The notes under the pieces: model-generated
Databases searched by the model: none
What the model saw: the letters and a program-made list of their open reading frames with translations, nothing else
What the model was told of the DNA's origin: nothing
Part shown: piece after piece, positions 58,675 to 64,000 of the stretch
Numbering within the stretch: position 1 is the stretch's first letter
Layout: the number at the start of each line of letters is the position of its first letter
Position numbers and translations under genes: made by a program
Assembly (NCBI GenBank): GCA_026122225.1
Contig: JANEZZ010002668.1
Span: 868,001 to 932,000, forward strand
Reading direction: 5' to 3'
Length of the DNA: 64,000 nucleotides
From: Heloderma charlesbogerti
Lineage: Eukaryota > Chordata > Lepidosauria > Squamata > Helodermatidae

Positions 58675-59314
58675 TAGGGATGGATGAAAGTCCCTTACCT
58701 GTCCTCGAAGCTTGCTTCGCGGTGGGGGGGAGGCACTTTGCTTCTCCCCCTGAAGTTCATGCGAGGGGGGGGAGGCGCCCCTCCTCGCCCAGCCGAAATT
58801 CAGGCCGGGGGGGAGGCGCCCCATCCCTCGCCGGCGAAATTCAGGCCGGGTAGAAGCGCCCCGTCTACCCGGCCGCGAAAAAAAAACAAAAACAAAAACC
58901 ACCCCCGTGATAGGCTACATAACGATTTACATAGCCTATCACGGCTAGATTTCCAAAGTCAGGCGTGATAGGCTACGTCGTCACGTAGCCTATCACGGGT
59001 GACTTTGAAAAAAAAAAAAAGCGCGTACGCAAATGGCAGCCCCCATAGGGCGCCGCCATTTGCGTTCCTTATTTGGTCCCTGTAGTCTATGTAAAGATTT
59101 ACGTAAACTACAGCGAAAATAAGGGCAACGCCCCCGCCCCTGACGAAGACCCGACGAACCGCCGCCAGGACCCGCCGCCGGGAAGGACATTCGTGAAAGG
59201 TAAGTCCCATCCTGGGGGGGGGGTGGCGGAGAATTTCACCGCCGATTTTGGGGGGCCGAATGCGTTGGCACTCGGCCCCCCGAAGTTTTGGGGAGAAATT
59301 CTCCCCCATCCCTA
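58675..59314 (-). mobile_element. Palindrome-array hAT MITE, copy 4 (640 bp), nested
   Basis: The ends are TAGGGATGGATGAAAG and CTCCCCCATCCCTA, flanked by perfect CTTTTAAC duplications (58,667-58,674 and 59,315-59,322). Type-A palindromes are at 58,905-58,944, about 58,955-59,008 (arms extended by AAAGTCA/TGACTTT) and 59,081-59,112. A GCAAATGGC inverted repeat lies at about 59,028-59,066. It is the most diverged copy: the centre of its second palindrome is ACGTCGTCACGT instead of GTAAATATTTAC. Confidence 0.9.
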
Positions 59315-59639
59315 CTTTTAACTACATCAGATTTTAACTCCACCTAGCACAAAAACCACCAGGTCAAACTGTCTGAAATTTTGCAGGTGGCCTCTTCTCC
59401 AGGGACGTGGAGAGCTGTCCAAATTTCATGACTGTATCCTAAAAATATTATGACCATTTGTGTTTTCCCATGCAAGTCAATGGGAAAATGCCCCAAATGG
59501 GCGATCCGGATATCTGAATCTTGCTTCGGATTTGGATCTGAATCAAAGTGGAGGGGGTCCAAATTGACTCAAGGCAGATAGGGGTCTGAAGCAGCATCCG
59601 AAGTGGATCAGGGGGTCCGTGCACAGCCCTAGTTAAAAG

Positions 59640-60325
59640 CCTCATGCAGAAAGGCCCCTAATGTGCTGTAAACCCCTTAGATAGCCATGTAGCCAGTTTG
59701 CCATGTGGAAGGAATGTCCCCATTTTAGAACTTACCCTAATGACAGGTGGCCTGCTGATGGCAGATCAGTCAAAGCAACAGTTTGCTTTATGCCATTATT
59801 ATTTCCCAAACAGTGGTGTGAATCACCCCAGATTTGGTGGTTAGGATAGGAAAAAAAGGGGAAATGCTTCCACCAAGGTGCTATATTCCATAGTAATATG
59901 TTAGTGATTGTTCCCTCTTTTTATTTCCGAGCACCTGGTCTAGGTAGTACAGGGGTGCAGAACCTTAGGCCCAGGGGCCAAATCTGGCCCTCCTGGAGTC
60001 CCCAGATGGTGATGCACCTTCCCCCTGCCACACACACACTTTTCCCCTAGCCACCAATCGTTTCCTGGCTTTGATGCAGTCTTTTTTCCCAGACGAAAAG
60101 ATTGAAGTGCCTCTCCTAAGGCTTTGTTACCAGCAGACAGAACTTAAAGCTATAATATGCTGGTATTTTTGGTATTCTGGAGCCACCCCTTTTGCATTTG
60201 TCACCACTTCTTTCCCTTAAATCCCACTCACCCCTGGAATAAGGCCCCTGACAGCTTCTCTGAAATGGAATTCAGTCCTCAGGCTGAGAGGTTCAACATC
60301 ACTGATGGAGAGGGAAGGCAACCCA
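59640..60325. other. Intergenic DNA, mostly unrecognised
   Basis: CAGGGGTGCAGAACCTTAGG at about 59,950 resembles one end of a hAT-type repeat. No gene is seen. Confidence 0.4.
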
Positions 60326-60329
60326 ACCC

Positions 60330-60845
60330 ACTACCTGTGCATGTGTCAGTCCATGTCCAGGCCTGATTCAAGGTGCTGGTATTAACATTCAAAGCCCTAA
60401 ATGGCTTGGGTCCAGGTTATCCTCCAGTATGTACCTGCCTGGACTCTAAGATAATCTTCAGGGGTTCCTTTCCAGGAGCCCCTGCCAAAGGAAGTGAGGT
60501 GGGTGGCTACTCGGAAGAGGGCATTTTTTGCTGTGGCTGTGGAATAAGCTCCCTAGAGAGGTTCGCCTGGTGCCTGCGCCATACTCCTTTCAGTGCCAGT
60601 AAAGACGTTTTTATTCTCCCAGCATTTTAGCACTCTAGTCTTTTAGTTCTGCTATTTTAAATCTGTATTTTAAACCTCTTCATTGCTGCTAGGTTTTATT
60701 CTGGTTGTACTTTTATATTGCAGTTTTAAGCTTTGATATTTTATATTGTTTTATGCTGTACTTTGTGGTTTGAATTTTTGTGAACTGCCCAGAGGGTTTT
60801 GGCTATTGGGTGGCATAGAAATGTAATACATAAATAAATAAAGTG
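60330..60845 (+). mobile_element. L2/CR1-like non-LTR retrotransposon 3' end
   Basis: It runs parallel to 24,320-24,895: TTCAAGGTGCTGGTATTAAC, GTACCTGCCTGGACTCTAAG, CTCCCTAGAGAGGTTCGCCT, then the 3' UTR GTGAACTGCCCAGAGGGTTT and an AATAAATAAA tail at about 60,830-60,842. The protein frame (FKALNGLGPGYPPVCTCLDS) is broken by small indels. Confidence 0.75.
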
Positions 60846-60985
60846 TCTTCCCCTCTTGCTGCAGCCTCCTGCATGAGAAGTGTAAACAAGCATTTTAATT
60901 TCGTAATTCAAATACAGTTTTCCACCAGCTCAGGGACACTGATATGACCACGTGTAATGGTGCTGTTAAGACTAAGAGGGACTAA

Positions 60986-61323
60986 GGGTGCAATCCTATG
61001 GCCACTAGACAGCAGCTAGATGGCCATAGGATTTTTCAGTTTTTGGGAACTGACCTCGAAGCCAGCAGAAAAATGCCTCCCCAAGTCCCCTCTCCTCCCC
61101 TGCCGCCTCATAGGAGGCATGGTTCATCCCCTGTTCTGTGCTTGAAAGAGCAGCGTGGAGCGGGGGGACGGGGGGCATTCCTGGGAGCAGAGCGGGGACA
61201 GCGGAAGCGCAAATGCAGGGCAGCCTGAGCATGGAAGAGAAGATCCCCTCGACACTCTGCCCACCCTGCACTGGATTGCCTCAGAGTTCGGAGTTGGATG
61301 ACTATCCCCATTGGATTGCGCCC
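60986..61323 (+). mobile_element. PIF/Harbinger-like non-autonomous element
   Basis: The left end is GGGTGCAATCCTATGGCC and the right end is CCCATTGGATTGCGCCC, an 11-bp inverted pair (one mismatch). TAA flanks both sides (60,983-60,985 and 61,324-61,326). A subterminal hairpin, TATGGCCACTAGACAGCAGC with TAGATGGCCATA, sits at the left. Relative at 28,690-29,100. Confidence 0.7.
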
Positions 61324-61802
61324 TAAATCAGCCCTCCCCAAGCTGGTGCCCTCTAGATGTGTTGGACTACAACTCCCATCCTACCCAGTGGCCTTGGTGG
61401 CTGAGGATGATGAGAGTTATTGTGTCTGAAAGTAAAAAAAAAAAAGCTCTGCTAGACAGTACACTGTTATCATATTGTCTAGTTCAGCATCTAGGGTTAT
61501 AGCTGCAAATAGAAATAGTCATTGTTTTTCTTATGGCAGAATTTCCTCCAATATATTTCACCAATCATAATCATCTTATGGCCATAAACCAGTGAAGAGA
61601 TAGGAGTGCTCAAGCTTCTTTATTTCAATGGCCTTCAGTGAAGTTAAATTTGTGCAGGTTTTTGGCCAGCGTCCTATGGTCCTTTTTGGTAACCCATGTT
61701 CTCAGAATGCTGTGCCTTTGTAATTTTAAAATGCTGGTCTCTTTTAATGAACCAGGTTGCTTGCTGTCAGTCTTCTCATCTTTTCTGGAGTTTGTCCAAA
61801 TG

Positions 61803-62037
61803 ACCTGTGGTGTGGTGGCTAGAGTGTTGGACTGGGAGCCGGGAGATCCAGGTTCTAGTCCCCACTTGGCCATGGAAGCTCACTGGGTGACTTTGGGCCA
61901 GTCACACACTCTCAGCCCAGCCTACCTCACAGGGTGGTTGTTGTGAGGATAAAATGGAGAGGAGGAGGAAAATGTAAGTCGCCTTGGGTTCCTTGCAAGA
62001 GGAAAAAAAGGCAGGATATAAATGTAATAAATAATAA

Positions 62038-62068
<31 letters not shown>
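61803..62068 (+). mobile_element. tRNA-derived SINE with (TAA)n tail
   Basis: GGTGGCTAGAGTGTTGGACT (A-box region), GGTTCTAGTCC (B-box, about 61,852), TGGGTGACTTTGGGCCAGTC, GTTGTTGTGAGGATAAAATG and a (TAA)n tail at 62,038-62,068. It is the best preserved of the three copies. Confidence 0.85.
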
Positions 62069-62134
62069 GGAATAAGTAAAGGGAAGCTACCCAGATCATT
62101 ATTGAATTATGATGTTTTCTAGATATATGTTATA

Positions 62135-62240
62135 TGTCTAAGGCTACAATCCTACATCTACTTACCTGGGAGTAAGGCCCATTTGGTCTGTTGGTGAGTC
62201 CATTTCTTATAAGATACAGACTTACTTCCTTAAAAATATA
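62135..62240. repeat. Short Harbinger-like palindromic repeat (partial)
   Basis: TAAGGCTACAATCCTACATC and TACTTACCTGGGAGTAAGGC give the left arm after a TAA. The right arm is lost or decayed. Confidence 0.45.
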
Positions 62241-62531
62241 TTCAGTTGTATAAGTAAGACTACAGTGAACATGAATGGTCATAGTATCTCCTATTTTAAC
62301 CCTGTGTTTGAGCATAGACATCTGAGGTACTGCAACTGTTCACACTTGCTGTGGTGTCACCCATTGTGAAACACACTATTTTACCAGCATTGGTCTTGTA
62401 AAAAGGGCCTTTAGGGACTACTCATCAACAAATGTCACCATCTCACAAAGCTGTCACCAGCTGAAGAAGCCTATTTATTATTTCAAATTTTATAAGTGCT
62501 CAGATAATAAACCGCAAAGTATAGATAGAGT

Positions 62532-62871
62532 GGGGCCGCGGTGGCTTAGCGGTTAAGACGCCGAACTGCAGACTGGAAGGTCGGCAGGACAGCAGTTCGA
62601 GACCCGAGTGCTGCATGACGGAGTGAGCTCCTGTCTTCAGTCCCAGCTTCTGCCAACCTAGCAGTTTGAAAGCAAGAAATTGCAAGTAGATAAATAGGTG
62701 CCGCTTCGGCGGGAAAGGTAACAGCGTTCTGTGTGCCTCGGTGTTCAGTCATGCCGGCCACATGACCACGGAAGCATCTTCGGACAGTGCTGGCTCTTCG
62801 GCTTAGAAATGGAGATGAGCACCACACCCTAGAGTCGGACATGACTGGTTGGGGACACCTTTACCTTTACC
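62532..62871 (+). mobile_element. Sauria SINE with intact 13-bp target duplication
   Basis: It starts GGGGCCGCGGTGGCTTAGCG, has a B-box-like GCAGTTCGAGACC, a TTCTGCCAACCTAGCAGTTT segment and TCGGCTTAGAAATGGAGATG, and ends ACACCTTTACCTTTACC. GTATAGATAGAGT is on both sides (62,519-62,531 and 62,872-62,884). It is in the opposite orientation to the copy at 47,537. The perfect duplication suggests a fairly young insertion. Confidence 0.93.
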
Positions 62872-62889
62872 GTATAGATAGAGTAGACA

Positions 62890-64000
62890 ATTGGGCACAA
62901 TGATGGTGACTGAAGAATAAAGCCTTGTGGTAAAAAGTGTTACAGGGAAAGCCTGTCATTTTGGACTATTACTGTGATTATACTCCCTGTGTAGCAGCAG
63001 GATCAGTTTCATTTTCTAGATTGTTTTGTTTATACATCTTGAGCATACCAGCTAGATGTTTGGATATTCTAGAACAGTACTCAGCCTGGAAAGGGTCAAA
63101 GGGAAGAGAAGAAGTGCTCAAGAAGGAAATGTATCAGTTTTCTTCCATGCCTCAACTTATCTTATTTTATCTTATTTTATATATATTTAAAGTATTTGTT
63201 TTTATTTTGTCCGCCATCTTGAAACAAAATGGCAGCCATTCAATTTTTTTAAAGATGTACTGCTTTAATACCATTTGATTGATTTCAACCAAAGTACACA
63301 TCATGATTCAGCATTGCAGTGAGCAGATTTTAACTATATAGAATTGTGTCCGCCATCTTGAAACAAAATGGTGGCCAATCAAAACTTTCACTCTCTCACG
63401 GTCTTTATACCATTTGAGAGAAATAATTTAGCATCAAATATTCATCAATTCATGTTTTTCATGTTTTTAGACCTTTTAAAAAAATAATCAAGCCCCAAAT
63501 ATTGAAGTAAAAAAACCCACTGTTCAAGTATGAAAAAAAGAACAAAAAAAATCAGTTCTATGTAATTAACAACAAACAAACCTTCACATCACACTAATGC
63601 GAAAACAAGGACCATGATGATCCCACAGAGGTGGCAGGATCAAGACACTCCCCACTCCAGTGTAGCAGGGTTGGTTACCACCAGGGAGACATGTTTCGTG
63701 CTGTTCTTTTTTCCCACTCTTTATTCCCGCCTTGCTTTTTTGGACAGCCCTTTCAACCGGCAGTCTGACAGCCAACATGGTGTATAAAGAAGCTCTCTAA
63801 ATTTTAATGTGTTTGTAGGGATCCAAAAAAGAGAATAGACTGTTAAATGCTGGGCACTTCTGCTAGTATTTCTATAAGACTAGTTTATCTGAATAAACTC
63901 AAACAACCTCCAGAATTTTCTCAGTCATGTTGGCTTGTCATGTAAGACAGGACTGAGTCTCAGTTTATTTTGTTTGGTGGTTCACACATTATTTTTAAGT
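62890..64000. other. Intergenic DNA with a twice-occurring CCGCCATCTTGAAACAAAATGG motif
   Basis: No gene is seen. The motif lies at 63,211 and 63,350, each followed by GGCAGCCATT or GGTGGCCAAT. Its CCGCCATCTT part fits a YY1-binding consensus. A T-rich low-complexity stretch lies around 63,160-63,200. Confidence 0.45.

Larger units (their letters stand above)
55007..59631 (+). mobile_element. Large hAT-like element carrying two nested palindrome MITEs
   Basis: It starts TAGGGCTGTGCACC and ends GTCCGTGCACAGCCCTA, a 13-bp inverted terminal repeat. The flanking 8-mers are GTTTTAGG and GTTAAAAG (5 of 8), so the duplication is decayed or the pair is chance. Without the insertions at 56,543 and 58,675 it is about 3.2 kb. 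Inside are a CCAAT box (55,381) and TATA-like GTATATATAC (55,411), a BED-finger-like coding remnant (57,436-58,011), and near the right end two direct copies of a 160-bp unit starting AGCACACAAGCCAGTGGGCC (58,386 and 58,552) plus a third partial one at 59,345. Most of a transposase is missing. Confidence 0.65.

Noticed and set aside
55007..59631. Claiming a secure 8-bp target duplication for the large element
   Set aside because: GTTTTAGG and GTTAAAAG agree at only 5 of 8 bases, so the assignment rests on the inverted ends alone.

Overview
This is a vertebrate nuclear window, almost certainly from a squamate reptile (lizard or snake). Coding exons are few and separated by GT-AG (one GC-AG) introns. 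The rest is dominated by interspersed repeats of a squamate type: an almost complete Bov-B/RTE LINE, two Sauria-type SINEs with (ACCTTT)n tails, CR1 and L2/CR1-like 3' ends, an L1, tRNA-derived SINEs, and many small DNA transposons of hAT and PIF/Harbinger type. The species cannot be told from the window.

Left part (1-21,060), minus strand: the 5' portion of PNPLA8 (calcium-independent phospholipase A2-gamma). Four coding exons are visible (16,329-15,238; 13,448-13,299; 12,129-11,978; 4,015-3,921). They run from the initiator methionine to the catalytic GVSTG motif, and the rest of the gene lies beyond the left edge. A GC-rich block at about 20,060-21,060 with NRF1- and ETS-like sites is the likely promoter. 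A broken L1 (1-2,840) and a Bov-B flanked by a 9-bp target duplication (8,053-11,275) sit in its introns, both antisense to it.

Middle part (21,060-52,760): repeats and unannotated DNA, with one complete two-exon gene on the plus strand, a 360-residue V2-type vasotocin/vasopressin receptor (36,653-37,535 and 38,009-38,208). A candidate solo LTR (33,969-34,524) and a 210-bp fold-back element (34,691-34,900) lie just upstream of it.

Right part (52,760-64,000): the most unusual DNA. Four copies of one non-autonomous transposon (52,777-53,687; 54,175-54,998; 56,543-57,316; 58,675-59,314) share TAGGGATG termini and 8-bp target duplications, a hAT signature. Each is filled with 3-5 large palindromes at roughly 110-bp spacing, alternating with a second palindrome type. 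Two copies lie inside, and one exactly at the border of, a larger element (55,007-59,631) with similar ends, a TATA/CCAAT promoter-like stretch and a broken BED-zinc-finger transposase fragment. Further right are another L2/CR1-like 3' end, a Harbinger-like element, a tRNA-SINE and a Sauria SINE.

No bacterial-type operons, CRISPR arrays or confident stand-alone RNA genes were found. All family names come from recognising motifs by eye, not from a database search.
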